Part shown: positions 46,233-55,832 of the stretch, in pieces
Layout of the letters: the number at the start of each line of letters is the position of its first letter
Position numbering within the stretch: the stretch's first letter is position 1
From: Aquiflexum balticum DSM 16537
GTDB lineage: Bacteria > Bacteroidota > Bacteroidia > Cytophagales > Cyclobacteriaceae
Direction: 5' to 3'
NCBI RefSeq assembly: GCF_900176595.1
Contig: NZ_LT838813.1
Location: 5,288,001 to 5,352,000, forward strand
DNA: 64,000 nt
Notes under the pieces: generated by a model
Told to the model about the DNA's origin: nothing
Databases searched by the model: none
What the model saw: only the letters and a program-made list of their open reading frames with translations
Translations under genes and position numbers: made by a program

Positions 46233-47510
46233 ATGAACAAGAGAACTTTCCTTAAGAATCTTGCAGTTACAGGTTTGGCTTCATCTACCTCCCTCAAAGC
46301 ACTGTCGGAAACCATAGAGGCTTATGAACATATCCATCCTAAGGACCTTGCAATTGATGAAGATTTTTGGTTGAAGATCAGAGCGGGGTATAAACTCAAA
46401 CCTGATTATATCAACTTGGAAAATGGGTATTATTGCTTTATCCCGACCGAAACACTGGAAAACTATATCAGCCACATCCGTGAAATCAACTATCAGGCTT
46501 CCTGGTATTTCAGGACTGTGCAATGGGAAAACAAAGACAAAGTAGCGGCAAGATTGGCTGCAACCTTTGGAGGAAGTCCCGATGAAGTGGCCATCACCCG
46601 AAATGCAACCGAATCACTGGATATCATCATTTCCGGTTTTCCCTGGAAAAAAGGAGACGAAGCCATTTTTGCACATCAGGATTATGGCAGTATCAAAAAC
46701 ATGTTTGAATTGACTTCAAGGCGACATGGTACGGTCAATAAAATTGTAGACATTCCACTTCATCCTAAAACCGATGAGGAAATAGTCAAAATTTATGAAG
46801 ATGCCATTACTCCAAATACCAAACTGATTATGGTCAGTCACATGATCAACATCACGGGTCAGATTCTACCTGTCAAAAAAATTTGTGACATGGCCCATGG
46901 CTATGGGGTGGATGTGATGTTGGATGGCGCGCATTGTATTGCACATTTTGATTTCAGGATTGATGAATTGAACTGTGATTACTATGCCTGCAGTCTGCAT
47001 AAGTGGCTGAGTGTGCCTTTGGGTGCAGGTTTGCTATATGTCAAAAAAGACAAAATCAATAAAATCTGGCCCCTTTTGGCTCCCTATGAATTGGATCATG
47101 CCAATATCAAAAATCTCAACCACATAGGCACCCATCCTGTGGCAACAGATTTGGCAGTCAACGATGCTTTGGACTATTTTGAAAAAATAGGTGCTGAAAG
47201 AAAAGAGGAAAGGTTGCGCTATCTTCAGCGTTATTGGACAGATAAAGTAAGGGACCTACCAGGAATCCATGTGAATACGCCGGCTGACCCCTCCCGTTCA
47301 TGCGGTATTGCCAATGTGGGGATCTCCGGCATGGATCCTTCGGAAATGGCCAAACTCCTTTTGGACAAGTACAAAATCTACACGGTAGGCATCAACTATG
47401 CCGGGGTGGTAGGATGTCGAATCACTCCAAATGTCTATACCACTCCAAGGGAGTTGGATATATTTGTCAGTTCTTTGAAAGAAATGGCCAAAAGTGCAGG
47501 GGCCTCTTAA
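46233..47510 (+). CDS. Class V aminotransferase family PLP enzyme, secreted (isopenicillin-N-epimerase-like)
   Basis: 425 residues. The N-terminus NKRTFLKNLAVTGLASS resembles a Tat signal, although it has KR in place of RR, so export is likely but not certain. The PLP fold is clear: DGAHCIAHF with the cofactor-contacting Asp231 and the Schiff-base Lys257 in CSLHKWLSVPLG. Members related to CefD, NifS and kynureninase share this core; periplasmic forms are frequent in Bacteroidota with unknown substrate. Single gene; the convergent SDR operon ends 27 nt away. Confidence 0.82.
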   Translation: MNKRTFLKNLAVTGLASSTSLKALSETIEAYEHIHPKDLAIDEDFWLKIRAGYKLKPDYINLENGYYCFIPTETLENYISHIREINYQASWYFRTVQWENKDKVAARLAATFGGSPDEVAITRNATESLDIIISGFPWKKGDEAIFAHQDYGSIKNMFELTSRRHGTVNKIVDIPLHPKTDEEIVKIYEDAITPNTKLIMVSHMINITGQILPVKKICDMAHGYGVDVMLDGAHCIAHFDFRIDELNCDYYACSLHKWLSVPLGAGLLYVKKDKINKIWPLLAPYELDHANIKNLNHIGTHPVATDLAVNDALDYFEKIGAERKEERLRYLQRYWTDKVRDLPGIHVNTPADPSRSCGIANVGISGMDPSEMAKLLLDKYKIYTVGINYAGVVGCRITPNVYTTPRELDIFVSSLKEMAKSAGAS

Positions 47511-47537
47511 ACTACATTTCTGTTTTCATAATCGGGT

Positions 47538-48362
47538 TCAACTATTGACACCCTCTCGCTGATGGGCAGTCATACCTCCCATCACCTGCTGCATGATTTT
47601 TACTTTCCCCCATCTTGGAACAGTTCGGAGGGAATACACCAAAAACTTGGTCAATAAACCAGGAAGCACGGTGGTTTTCCTGCCCAATGCCTTCAATATC
47701 GGAACACCTACCTGTTCCGGGGTCAGGGACATAGACATTTTCATATTTGCCCTTTGGCTAAATCCGCTTTCTACCGGTCCCGGTGCCGCTGAAAGAATAT
47801 CAACACCATAAGGCTTGACTTCTATAGCCAAAGCTTCGGCCAAAGTCTGCACATATGCTTTTGTAGCCGCATAGTGGGCAGAAAAAGGAACACCTTGGAA
47901 AGCAACCATAGAGCTCATCAGGATAATGCCGCCTCTTTTTTGTTCTTTAAATTTCCTGCTGAAGTGGTGGGTAATTGCCAAAAGGGCTTCAGAATTGACT
48001 CTAAGCATATTGATTTCCCTAGGCAAAGAACTCTCCACAAAAGGTCCTGAGGTGCCGTATCCTGCAGACATTACCAATAAACCCACCTTTAAATCTTTGG
48101 TAAAATTCAAAATTGGTTCAAGTCCATTTTCTTCTGACAAATCCGAAGCAATAACCTTGATCTGAATATCATATTTTGATTTCAGTTCCTGGTAAACTTC
48201 CTGTAAATTCACTAAGCTTCGGGAGTTGATGACCAAGCTAAAACCTGCTCCGGCCAACTGTCTGCAAATCTCCAGACCTATCCCGGAAGAAGCTCCGGTT
48301 ACCACAGCCCATTCTCCATATTTGGAAATCAGTCTTTTTTGTTCTTTAATTGATAGTTTCAT
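47538..48362 (-). CDS. Short-chain dehydrogenase/reductase (SDR)
   Basis: 274 residues from ATG 48362, chosen because it directly precedes MKLSIKEQKR; an upstream in-frame start would overlap the previous gene by about 95 nt. Rossmann motif VVTGASSGIG and active-site YAATKAY (Tyr-x-x-x-Lys), with Ser in LMSSMVA. Classical SDR, NADP-type by TGASSGIG plus NSR after beta-2. Third gene of an operon with the membrane protein (17-nt overlap) and the DUF2141 protein. Substrate unknown. Confidence 0.85.
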   Translation of the reverse strand: MKLSIKEQKRLISKYGEWAVVTGASSGIGLEICRQLAGAGFSLVINSRSLVNLQEVYQELKSKYDIQIKVIASDLSEENGLEPILNFTKDLKVGLLVMSAGYGTSGPFVESSLPREINMLRVNSEALLAITHHFSRKFKEQKRGGIILMSSMVAFQGVPFSAHYAATKAYVQTLAEALAIEVKPYGVDILSAAPGPVESGFSQRANMKMSMSLTPEQVGVPILKALGRKTTVLPGLLTKFLVYSLRTVPRWGKVKIMQQVMGGMTAHQREGVNS

Positions 48363-49140
48363 GTTGTGTTTGATTTTTGATTTTATAAAAGGGTTTTCCC
48401 TGTAGGGCCTGTATAAGGGTAAAAACTGCCAAGAGCCCATAGATCAGAGAAAGCATTATTGTAACTTTTGTATCCTTAAAAAGATGGTAAGAAAGAACGG
48501 GAAGCACTTGCAGTGCATGCATTCCAATAAAATGTGCTATTCGGGGATCTCCATATTTAGTGCTCCAGTTTAAGATTGGGAGACCTTCTCCACCATCTTC
48601 TCCGCCTACTGTATGGGACATCATGTTACCCATGACAAACCCTTCAAAGGCAAACACCACAAAAAATAGGATACCAAAACGAATCCCCCAGACATAGTAC
48701 CCGGGTAAATCAGGGAATGTCTGACTGAAGAACAAAATACCGACATATGCAGTATAGAGGGTGACTGCACTCGCTGCAAAAGCCATCATGGAATATAGGC
48801 CTGCATACATGGGCGTACTGTCATTGAAATGGGAAAGCTGCCCTCTTCCTGCCTGAATCGCGATATAAACAATCTCAAAACCCAGTAATATGATAACCGC
48901 CCAATTGAAATAACCGATTTGGAAATTGTGGAGATAATGGCAATACCAAGCCATGGCCCAGGAGTAAAGGAAAGTGGAAAAAGCAAATTTAAAGGGCTTT
49001 AACCAAGCACTTACTCCATTGACCTGGGTATCATTAAAGCTGGCCAACAACAAAAACAGCCCTGAAAAAACCAAGCAGACAAGCCCAAAGTAGAACAGGG
49101 TTTCATTTCTATATTTGAGGGTTTCAATAAAGGTTCTCAT
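48346..49140 (-). CDS. Seven-helix integral membrane protein, unknown function
   Basis: 264 residues with about seven hydrophobic segments (e.g. LFYFGLVCLVFSGLFLLLA at 15-33, YGLLAVFTLIQAL near the end). Conserved-looking polar positions include WLKPFKFAFS, a GRGQLSHFN loop and HFIGMHALQVLPVLSY, which contains two His in a membrane segment and could bind a metal or haem; this is speculation. Overlaps the DUF2141 gene by 4 nt and the SDR by 17 nt, so one operon. Confidence 0.75.
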   Translation of the reverse strand: MRTFIETLKYRNETLFYFGLVCLVFSGLFLLLASFNDTQVNGVSAWLKPFKFAFSTFLYSWAMAWYCHYLHNFQIGYFNWAVIILLGFEIVYIAIQAGRGQLSHFNDSTPMYAGLYSMMAFAASAVTLYTAYVGILFFSQTFPDLPGYYVWGIRFGILFFVVFAFEGFVMGNMMSHTVGGEDGGEGLPILNWSTKYGDPRIAHFIGMHALQVLPVLSYHLFKDTKVTIMLSLIYGLLAVFTLIQALQGKPFYKIKNQTQHETIN

Positions 49141-49565
49141 CGTAATATGATGGGTATAGTTAAAGTTTCACCGGCCTTGATTATCACCTTTGCATCCTCA
49201 AAAGAAGGAGGGCCAAAATTGATCTTGGCATCATTGGAAAAGCCAATGGGCTCCTTTGGCAAGCCGATCAGGTTGGTTTTCAAATCATTATTTTGATCGA
49301 TATCTTGGTATACTGCGACACCATATTCATTCGGGGGAATACCCATAAAGATTATCCTCATAGAATTGCCTTCCACGGATTTGATCTCCACCCGATATGC
49401 CTTTCCGATTTTTGGAAAATTCTCACGGTCAAAGATCCCGGCAGAAAGTTTCCCTCCTTTGGCCGCTTGCACACCTTGTATTTCCAAAATAAGGGTACCG
49501 TTGTTTTGGGCGAAAGTTTGTATGCTGATCAGTAGCAAAATAGAAATAAGGATATTTTTCATCAT
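49137..49565 (-). CDS. DUF2141 family secreted protein
   Basis: 142 residues. Signal peptide ending TFAQ (about 20). The DUF2141 pattern is clear: LILEIQGVQAAKGGKLSAGIF at the start of the mature chain, GIPPNEYGVAVYQDIDQNNDL, and EPIGFSNDAKINFGPPSFEDA. Probably periplasmic and all-beta; the biochemical role of the family is not known. It leads the operon with the membrane protein and the SDR. Confidence 0.85.
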   Translation of the reverse strand: MMKNILISILLLISIQTFAQNNGTLILEIQGVQAAKGGKLSAGIFDRENFPKIGKAYRVEIKSVEGNSMRIIFMGIPPNEYGVAVYQDIDQNNDLKTNLIGLPKEPIGFSNDAKINFGPPSFEDAKVIIKAGETLTIPIILR

Positions 49566-49693
49566 AAGTTTTGAGGTTTTGAAAGAAATTTGGGAGGTGC
49601 CATGACTTGGAAAATCATCGGAAAGACAATCAATCCAATGGGATCAGGAAAAGATGGGTGGTTCAAGCAAACTATTCTACTTTGAATGATTCC

Positions 49694-50278
49694 TTAACGG
49701 TCACTGCTGAGAAGTTGCCCTTTTCCTTCAGCCCTGATTTTCAGTTCTGAAAGCCAGATATCATGAAGCTCTTTTAATTTCTTTCCCTGAAAGGTTTTTT
49801 CAAAAAAAGTAAGCCATCCATTTTGGGTTTCTTCTGTGATGACTTTACAGCCTTTTTCAGTAGGAATGATCAACCATACATGATATCCTTGAATACTCTT
49901 TTTCACTGATTCCCAAGCCAGATAGCGGTAAGGTTCAAATTCTTTGATGGTGGTGTTGGGGAATTTCATTCCCATAGTCTCCCAATTAAATTGAGAATCT
50001 GCTTTTAATTCGGTGTGTTCCGGGTCGACAAAGGAAAGATTTTTAGCGCCTTCGTACCAAGATTCCCATTTATAAGCATCTATTAGAATATGCCAAACAA
50101 CTTCAGGGCTTGCGTTTATTTCTATTTCATTTTGGACAAAAAATTTCGCAACGCTTGGGTCAAATTCCTCAGGCCATATAATGTTAGAAGATTGGTCTAT
50201 TGAAATATTTTCCTGAGCTTTTGAAAGATGATTGATGGTCAACAGCATCAATACAGACATTTGAATGATTTTTTTCAT
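49694..50278 (-). CDS. Secreted SRPBCC/START-like protein
   Basis: 194 residues. Signal peptide 1-21 (LSKAQ). The rest fits the polyketide cyclase/SRPBCC fold: EIEINASPEVVWHILIDAYKWESWYEGA, then FEPYRYLAWESVKKSIQGYHVW and a long C-terminal helix. Such proteins bind hydrophobic ligands. Lies 128 nt after the DUF2141 start and may or may not be co-transcribed; it is followed upstream by the Crp-type regulator gene on the same strand. Confidence 0.75.
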   Translation of the reverse strand: MKKIIQMSVLMLLTINHLSKAQENISIDQSSNIIWPEEFDPSVAKFFVQNEIEINASPEVVWHILIDAYKWESWYEGAKNLSFVDPEHTELKADSQFNWETMGMKFPNTTIKEFEPYRYLAWESVKKSIQGYHVWLIIPTEKGCKVITEETQNGWLTFFEKTFQGKKLKELHDIWLSELKIRAEGKGQLLSSDR

Positions 50279-50352
50279 AGTACTATTATTTTTAATAGTA
50301 CAAATCTAGGTCAATGACTTCGCGGCAAACGATAACAAATGTTTAGACTTTC

Positions 50353-50922
50353 TTACCTGTCACTTTTTTTTAATCTGCTTAAGTGAACGGGGGAAATTCC
50401 CAAATAGGACGCAATCATGTGCTGTGGAACCCGGTTGTGGATATTGGGAAATACCTGAGTGATGCTGTCATAACGTTCTTTTGGAGTCCGGGCGTAGATA
50501 TTTCTGACTCGGTTATCTTGATAAATAAAATAAAATTCTGCTATCAACCTACCTAACTTTTGCCCATCCTTTAGATTGGTATATCCCCATTCTATAGCTT
50601 CCCTTGGTAAAACCACAGTAGTTGTTTCTTCCAAGGCCTGAATACTATAAAGAGAAGGCTCTTGCAACAAAAAACTCGTATAATCCGCAATGAATTGATT
50701 TTCCAATGCAAAATGTACGGTATGTTCTGTACCTGCTTTATCCGTGATAATCACCCTGACAATCCCATGTTCTATAAAAAATATTTCATGAGGTACTGTC
50801 CCGGGACTGCTCAGCAACTCATTTCTTTTGAATTTCCTTTCTTGGGTTTTCCCAGAAAATTCCAACCATTCCGGATGGGAAATATTGATCATTTGCTGAA
50901 TAACAGTATAGATGGATTTCAT
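50353..50922 (-). CDS. Crp/Fnr-family transcriptional regulator
   Basis: 189 residues. N-terminal cyclic-nucleotide-binding-like beta barrel (RKFKRNELLSSPGTVPHEIFFIEHGIVRV, about 26-54) and a short C-terminal helix-turn-helix (HMIASYLGISPVHLSRLKK, 167-185). This short HTH without the full Crp wing is common in Bacteroidota. No Fnr cysteines, and phosphate-cassette residues for cAMP are not evident, so the effector is unknown. Nearest targets by position would be the SRPBCC gene 74 nt downstream. Confidence 0.82.
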   Translation of the reverse strand: MKSIYTVIQQMINISHPEWLEFSGKTQERKFKRNELLSSPGTVPHEIFFIEHGIVRVIITDKAGTEHTVHFALENQFIADYTSFLLQEPSLYSIQALEETTTVVLPREAIEWGYTNLKDGQKLGRLIAEFYFIYQDNRVRNIYARTPKERYDSITQVFPNIHNRVPQHMIASYLGISPVHLSRLKKSDR

Positions 50923-51206
50923 GAATGATGCCTGAAATGAAATGGATTATGACGCGAATTATCAAAAATTTGAAGGATTTAATTATTTCAAACAAATCTG
51001 TTCTTCAAATGTTTCTGATAAAATTATCATTAATGTCAAGAATAACCATCTTGGAGTTCAATAAAGACTAAGTTAAACTGGAAAGTGAAAAGGTTTGATA
51101 TCCAGATAATTTCTAACAAGGGTCTTTAAATACTTCCTTATCCATTATTTTTAATTAAATTGCTTCACTGCATTTTTCTAAAGCAAAACCAAACATAATT
51201 TTAATT

Positions 51207-51557
51207 ATGGCAAATCATAAAATTGTAATTGAAGGAATCGATCCAAATGACCCTACCAAACTGATATTATCAGTTAAAAAAAAATTTACCAACAAACTCA
51301 AAGTAAAGCCCGGAGACAAGGTATTATGGAAAATCGGTAAATATTCAGATGTAGCGTCAATTTCCATAGAAGAGAACCCATCTTCCACCAACGTTTTTAG
51401 CAAAGGTCCTAAAGAAATAAAAAAATCAAAGAATTGGAACGGAACAGTGGACCCCAAAATTACAGTTCCATGTGAGGAAATATATTCCATTAAATTTAAA
51501 CCTTCGGGCAGTAAGGAAATTTACCGCCACGATCCTAAAATTAGAGTAAACAACTAA
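51207..51557 (+). CDS. Small hypothetical protein, 116 aa
   Basis: Basic, soluble, strand-rich protein without signal peptide: VIEGIDPNDPTKLILSVKKKF, then KVKPGDKVLWKIG, and GTVDPKITVPCEEIYSIKFK. The PGDKVLWK turn recalls cupredoxin-like or Ig-like folds but no metal site is seen. Lies only 8 nt before the adenylate cyclase gene, so probably in the same operon. Function unknown. Confidence 0.65.
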   Translation: MANHKIVIEGIDPNDPTKLILSVKKKFTNKLKVKPGDKVLWKIGKYSDVASISIEENPSSTNVFSKGPKEIKKSKNWNGTVDPKITVPCEEIYSIKFKPSGSKEIYRHDPKIRVNN

Positions 51558-51565
51558 AATTCACT

Positions 51566-53347
51566 ATGATCAGAAAATTGAAAGCCTTTCTATTTGGGAC
51601 AGGCTTTTTTTGTTTTTTAATCGGAAATTCTTTCGGGCAGGATCAGAAAGTAGCAGATAGTCTTGTCTATATTTTTGATCAGGATATTCTCAGGGATACC
51701 ATGCAATTGGAACTGCTCAGAAACCTGTCATTCCACGAAGGGAGGGATCTTCAAAAAGGGTTACAATACGCTGAAGAACTCATCAAACTCTCTCAGGAAC
51801 AGAACAATAACATTTATTTATATCGGGGATATTTACAAAAAGGAAATAAAAAAAGGTTATTGGGCTCCCTTGAAGAAGCTTTGGATGCATTTTTTAAATG
51901 TTTGGAAACTGCCAGACAAATCGGTTATTCTCAAGGAGAAGGAACTGCTTTAAGTGCTATTGCAGACATCTATTCCATCACGGATAATCATGCCAATGCC
52001 ATGCTGTATTACCGCCAAGCTATTGACATTCTCAGAACCACTGAAGATTCCATTTCCCTTGCATCTGCATTGATGAATGCAGGGGATGAATTTCTAAAAA
52101 GACAAGAATTTGATTCTGCCCTTGTGTATTTTGAAGAATCCGGATTGATTTTTGAAAAAGCAGACTACCTGATCGGCAAAGCCTATAATCTCGGAAACAT
52201 CGGAATGGTATATGCTAATATTGGAAACAATAATCTTGCAGAAGCCAATATCAATGAGGCCACTCGGATTTTGGAAGAACTGGAAGATTTCTATGCCATC
52301 AGTATCTACCTGATTTATATGGCCGATATCTATATGGAAAAGGGCGATAAATCCACCGCATTGAGTTACGCAAAGCGGAGCCTGGATCTGGGAAAAGTTT
52401 ATGGATTAAAAGAACAAATCCGGGACGCCAATCTCAAGCTTTCTGAACTTTATGAACAAACCGGAAATATAGAGGAATCCTTCAATTATTATAGAGATCA
52501 CATCATTTATAGGGATAGTCTGAGCAATGTAGAGACCGTCCAAAATTTGGCCGATTTGCGAACAGATTTTGAGGTATCCCAAAAACAGATAGAAGTGGAC
52601 CTGCTCAATCAGGAAAAGCGAAACCAAAGGACAATCATGGTTTATTTGATCATCATTGTGATTTTGGGAGCCATTATCTTGGCAACATTATTCTGGTATT
52701 ATAAAAAAATACAGAAAGAAAAGAAGAAATCGGAAACACTTCTTCTCAATATTCTCCCTTCTGAGACAGCAGCAGAATTGAAATTAAACGGAAAAGTAGA
52801 TGCAGTCAAATCCAACTCTGTAACGGTGATGTTTACCGATTTTGTGGATTTTTCCAAAAAGTCTGAACTGATTGAGCCAGAAAAACTGGTGAAGGGAATT
52901 GATTTCTATTTCAAAGCCTTCGATGAAATTATTTCCAAATACGGTTTGGAAAAGATAAAAACCATTGGCGATTCTTACATGTGCGCCAGCGGCCTTCCCA
53001 CACCCAATAAAGACCATGCACTCAATATGGTCAAGGCGGCAAAGGAGATGGTTGAATTTGTGGAAAGGGTAAAAAATTTAAATAATGAATTGCCTCACTT
53101 TGAAATGAGGATTGGAATACATTCCGGACCTGTGGTAGCAGGAATTGTCGGAATCAAAAAATGGCAGTTCGACATTTGGGGGAATACCGTCAACATTGCC
53201 TCCAGAATGGAATCCGCTTCACTGCCAGGAAAAATCAATCTATCCGAAACCACCTATCAGGAAATCAAATCGCACTATACCTGCGAATACCGCGGAGAAA
53301 TCCAGGTCAAAAACGGTGGTTCGTTTAAGATGTATTTTTTGTCTTAA
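51566..53347 (+). CDS. Membrane TPR-class III adenylate cyclase
   Basis: 593 residues. Signal peptide to about 24 (NSFGQ), then TPR-type helical repeats (about 70-330, e.g. NAMLYYRQAIDIL, DSALVYFEESGLI), a coiled coil, one transmembrane helix (IMVYLIIIVILGAIILATLFW, about 353-373) and a C-terminal class III cyclase domain (about 410-590). Metal Asp in MFTDFVDF and IGDSY, purine-selecting Lys in EKIKTIGD and Asp in FDIWGN (the Lys/Asp pair of adenylate cyclases), catalytic Asn/Arg in NTVNIASRM. The periplasmic TPR domain would sense a signal and set cAMP inside. Confidence 0.87.
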   Translation: MIRKLKAFLFGTGFFCFLIGNSFGQDQKVADSLVYIFDQDILRDTMQLELLRNLSFHEGRDLQKGLQYAEELIKLSQEQNNNIYLYRGYLQKGNKKRLLGSLEEALDAFFKCLETARQIGYSQGEGTALSAIADIYSITDNHANAMLYYRQAIDILRTTEDSISLASALMNAGDEFLKRQEFDSALVYFEESGLIFEKADYLIGKAYNLGNIGMVYANIGNNNLAEANINEATRILEELEDFYAISIYLIYMADIYMEKGDKSTALSYAKRSLDLGKVYGLKEQIRDANLKLSELYEQTGNIEESFNYYRDHIIYRDSLSNVETVQNLADLRTDFEVSQKQIEVDLLNQEKRNQRTIMVYLIIIVILGAIILATLFWYYKKIQKEKKKSETLLLNILPSETAAELKLNGKVDAVKSNSVTVMFTDFVDFSKKSELIEPEKLVKGIDFYFKAFDEIISKYGLEKIKTIGDSYMCASGLPTPNKDHALNMVKAAKEMVEFVERVKNLNNELPHFEMRIGIHSGPVVAGIVGIKKWQFDIWGNTVNIASRMESASLPGKINLSETTYQEIKSHYTCEYRGEIQVKNGGSFKMYFLS

Positions 53348-53771
53348 ATCCACTTTTCAAATGCTTCAATTAGGTTTTGGGAAATTCTTCTTTCTTTCCG
53401 AAAGGTCATTCAGAATCTCCAACATTTTGTAAACGTTCAGAATTGGTAATGAAATCAGGTTACTCCTACCTACGGCAGACAAGCGTCATCCCGAATGGGC
53501 TGGCGTTAATGTTAAACAAAAAAAATGATGGAACCGCAAAAGTGACAAAAGAATACAAAAGATACTGAATATTGTCTTTTGTTCCCTTTTGTTCCTTTTG
53601 TGGTTCAGATCAAATTCCCTATGTGATTATCCGCTATGATGCCATTGGCCTAAATATCAATAATATCACCTTGGGCCAAAAGCCTTCGGGATCAGCATGA
53701 AGGGTGATCCGAATTATGTCATTGGTAGTGATAAAATTAAGCATTTACAGAATGGAGAATGACCAATGGCT
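53348..53771. other. Gene-free interval, 424 nt
   Basis: Short open frames here lack coding character. It contains a GCCTACGGCAGAC-type fragment and ATTCCC/GGGAAT inverted bits but no structure that I can name. Confidence 0.5.
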
Positions 53772-54992
53772 TTAGTCATTAATCCTTACTGAACCGACCT
53801 GATTGCTGCCACGGCCACAAACATCAACCAATGAAAGTGTATAAAGACAACCAGGCTGCATTTGTGCCAAAGGAATCGTAATCGTCAACTTGGTACCACC
53901 TTCCGAAGGAACAGGTGATATAGTAGCCATGGTACAACTTGTATTAGCCTGCGGGATAAATCTTGCCTCCTGATACCAATTTAGGCCAGTTCCTGTCAAA
54001 ACTATCTGAGGATTGCCTGCCGCACTATAGGAAAAAGACTGTTGATTAAAAGTAGTGAAAGACCTGTCAGGAAAAGAAGAAACTGGATAAGTCAGTTTTT
54101 CGGAGGATTTGGTCGTACCCTCAATTACTGCCACAAAATCCATCATATTGGCAAAGCGGCCAGTCAGAACAGGATCGGCCGTAGCACAATTCCCGTTAGC
54201 AAATTCTAAAGGTATAACAAATTTGTATTTACTGGCACAATTGGTGGGACCAGTTGATGCCACTTTTGTCAGTGGTAAGTAAACACCATTTACTAACAAT
54301 TTCATTTTTTCATCAACCCCGGCATCGGAACCGTAAATGCCAACCCCTGGTATACTGATTTCATTTTCCAATTCTTTCCCAGGAATCATCCCTGCCCCTT
54401 TCCATCCCGAATTGGTATAACAAACATCTGCGATATAGGGGATTCCCAATAACTTGACCTTATCAGAAACAGCTGTTTTCCCATTTACAGTCACGCTGAT
54501 ATTTGGATTGATGGCCCCGCAAGCCCTGTTGTTAGAATTTTCAGAAGCAGTTTTATAGGGAACCTTAATGGTCAGGGATGTGGATGTGGCTCTTAATACG
54601 GTAGCTTTCCTCCAGCCAGTCGAATCATTTCTGTCATTTGGGTTGCCCGAAAAACAGGTCCCCAAAGCTACCGTTTCATTTTTGACCCACACAAAATTAT
54701 CTTCGAGTTTGGTACTAAAACCCTTTCCTGTCAAGGTGAGCTCATCTCCCCAGAATGTGAATTCAGGAGATGTTTGTGTAATCTCCACACTGACCGTAGG
54801 ATTAGGAACATTGGGATTTGTGGGATTGGTAGGATTATTGGTATTTGGATTTCCGGGGTTTTGTTCTTCTGCACATCCCACCAAGCCAATAAAGATAATT
54901 CCTGAAATCAATAATTTAAAAATTGCCTTTTCCCCGAATTTTAAAGTTGGGAAAAAGTCCCCAAATAGTGAATACGCACTGAAATTTTTCAT
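53772..54992 (-). CDS. Lipoprotein with IPT/TIG-like Ig domains
   Basis: 406 residues. Lipoprotein signal with VGCAEE (Cys about 41), preceded by an unusually long N-terminus that could mean a later start. A low-complexity Asn/Pro/Thr linker (about 47-70) leads to an IPT/TIG-like domain (ITQTSPEFTFWGDELTLTGKGF), and a second appears near the C-terminus (QIVLTGTGLNWYQEARFI). Several Cys may pair outside the cell. Probably a surface or periplasmic binding protein such as those linked to polysaccharide uptake, but no SusCD pair is next to it. Next to a two-component system, 150 nt away. Confidence 0.75.
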   Translation of the reverse strand: MKNFSAYSLFGDFFPTLKFGEKAIFKLLISGIIFIGLVGCAEEQNPGNPNTNNPTNPTNPNVPNPTVSVEITQTSPEFTFWGDELTLTGKGFSTKLEDNFVWVKNETVALGTCFSGNPNDRNDSTGWRKATVLRATSTSLTIKVPYKTASENSNNRACGAINPNISVTVNGKTAVSDKVKLLGIPYIADVCYTNSGWKGAGMIPGKELENEISIPGVGIYGSDAGVDEKMKLLVNGVYLPLTKVASTGPTNCASKYKFVIPLEFANGNCATADPVLTGRFANMMDFVAVIEGTTKSSEKLTYPVSSFPDRSFTTFNQQSFSYSAAGNPQIVLTGTGLNWYQEARFIPQANTSCTMATISPVPSEGGTKLTITIPLAQMQPGCLYTLSLVDVCGRGSNQVGSVRIND

Positions 54993-55142
54993 TTTGTTGA
55001 AATTAAGTGACCATAAAATAACCTCAGCAAAGCCTCAATTCTTAAATCAATCTTTGAATCTTTTGCTTGACCTAAATTTCAACATTTCAAAATACCCTAT
55101 CAATACCATAAAAGGGGGATATATAATGGCTGAATCAAAAAG

Positions 55143-55772
55143 TTAAACCAATTTTTCGTGCAGGGCTTTGCTGATAGCCTCTCCTTGGGAATGGACATGG
55201 AGTTTGTCGTAAATACGCTTGATATGGGTACGGACTGTCTCGAAACTTATACCAAGATCGGCAGCTATCAGTTTGAAACTATTCCCCTTTGAAAGAGATC
55301 TGAGTATTTCTTTTTCTCTTTCTGAAAGCATATATTGATTCGTTGGTTTTTGAACATGCAGCTGATTGATTACAAGTCTGGCGATAGAAGGACTCATCGG
55401 AGCCCCTCCTTCCAAAACCTCCTGAATAGCCAAAACCAATCTGTCAGATACATTTCTTTTTAACAAGTACCCATTCGCCCCAGCCATCAAAGCATCAAAA
55501 ACATGGCTATTATCATCAAATACTGTCAACATGATAATTTGGGTGGTCAGGTCATACTCCCGGATCTGCCTGACTGCCTCCACACCATTGATGCCCGGCA
55601 TATCAATATCCATCAAAACCACATCCGGCCTGCATTTAATGACAATTTCCTTGGCTTGCCGGGCTTCTCCGTAATTCCCAACAATCTGAAACTCCTCCCT
55701 GAGCATCAGAAGCTGACAAAGTCCCTCCCTCAGGTTGTTGTTATCTTCAAAAATCAAAATCTTTACAGGCAT
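55143..55772 (-). CDS. NarL/LuxR-type response regulator
   Basis: 209 residues from ATG 55772 (MPVKILIFEDNN). Receiver domain with phospho-acceptor Asp in VVLMDIDMPG (about 55), Thr in MLTVFDD and Lys in GYLLKRNVS; C-terminal GerE/LuxR helix-turn-helix (LSEREKEILRSLSKGNSFKLIAADLGISFETVRTHI, key residues about 145-180). Pairs with the histidine kinase gene whose stop is 60 nt upstream. Targets unknown; the IPT lipoprotein gene downstream is a candidate by position. Confidence 0.9.
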   Translation of the reverse strand: MPVKILIFEDNNNLREGLCQLLMLREEFQIVGNYGEARQAKEIVIKCRPDVVLMDIDMPGINGVEAVRQIREYDLTTQIIMLTVFDDNSHVFDALMAGANGYLLKRNVSDRLVLAIQEVLEGGAPMSPSIARLVINQLHVQKPTNQYMLSEREKEILRSLSKGNSFKLIAADLGISFETVRTHIKRIYDKLHVHSQGEAISKALHEKLV

Positions 55773-55832
55773 AATTTCATGGTTGGAAATACTACAATTT
55801 ATGATGACAAAATGGTTTTGACAATACCGCAA

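Noticed and set aside
53377-53568. 63-codon open frame in the 53348-53771 gap.
   Set aside because: Poor composition, no motif, no neighbour coupling.
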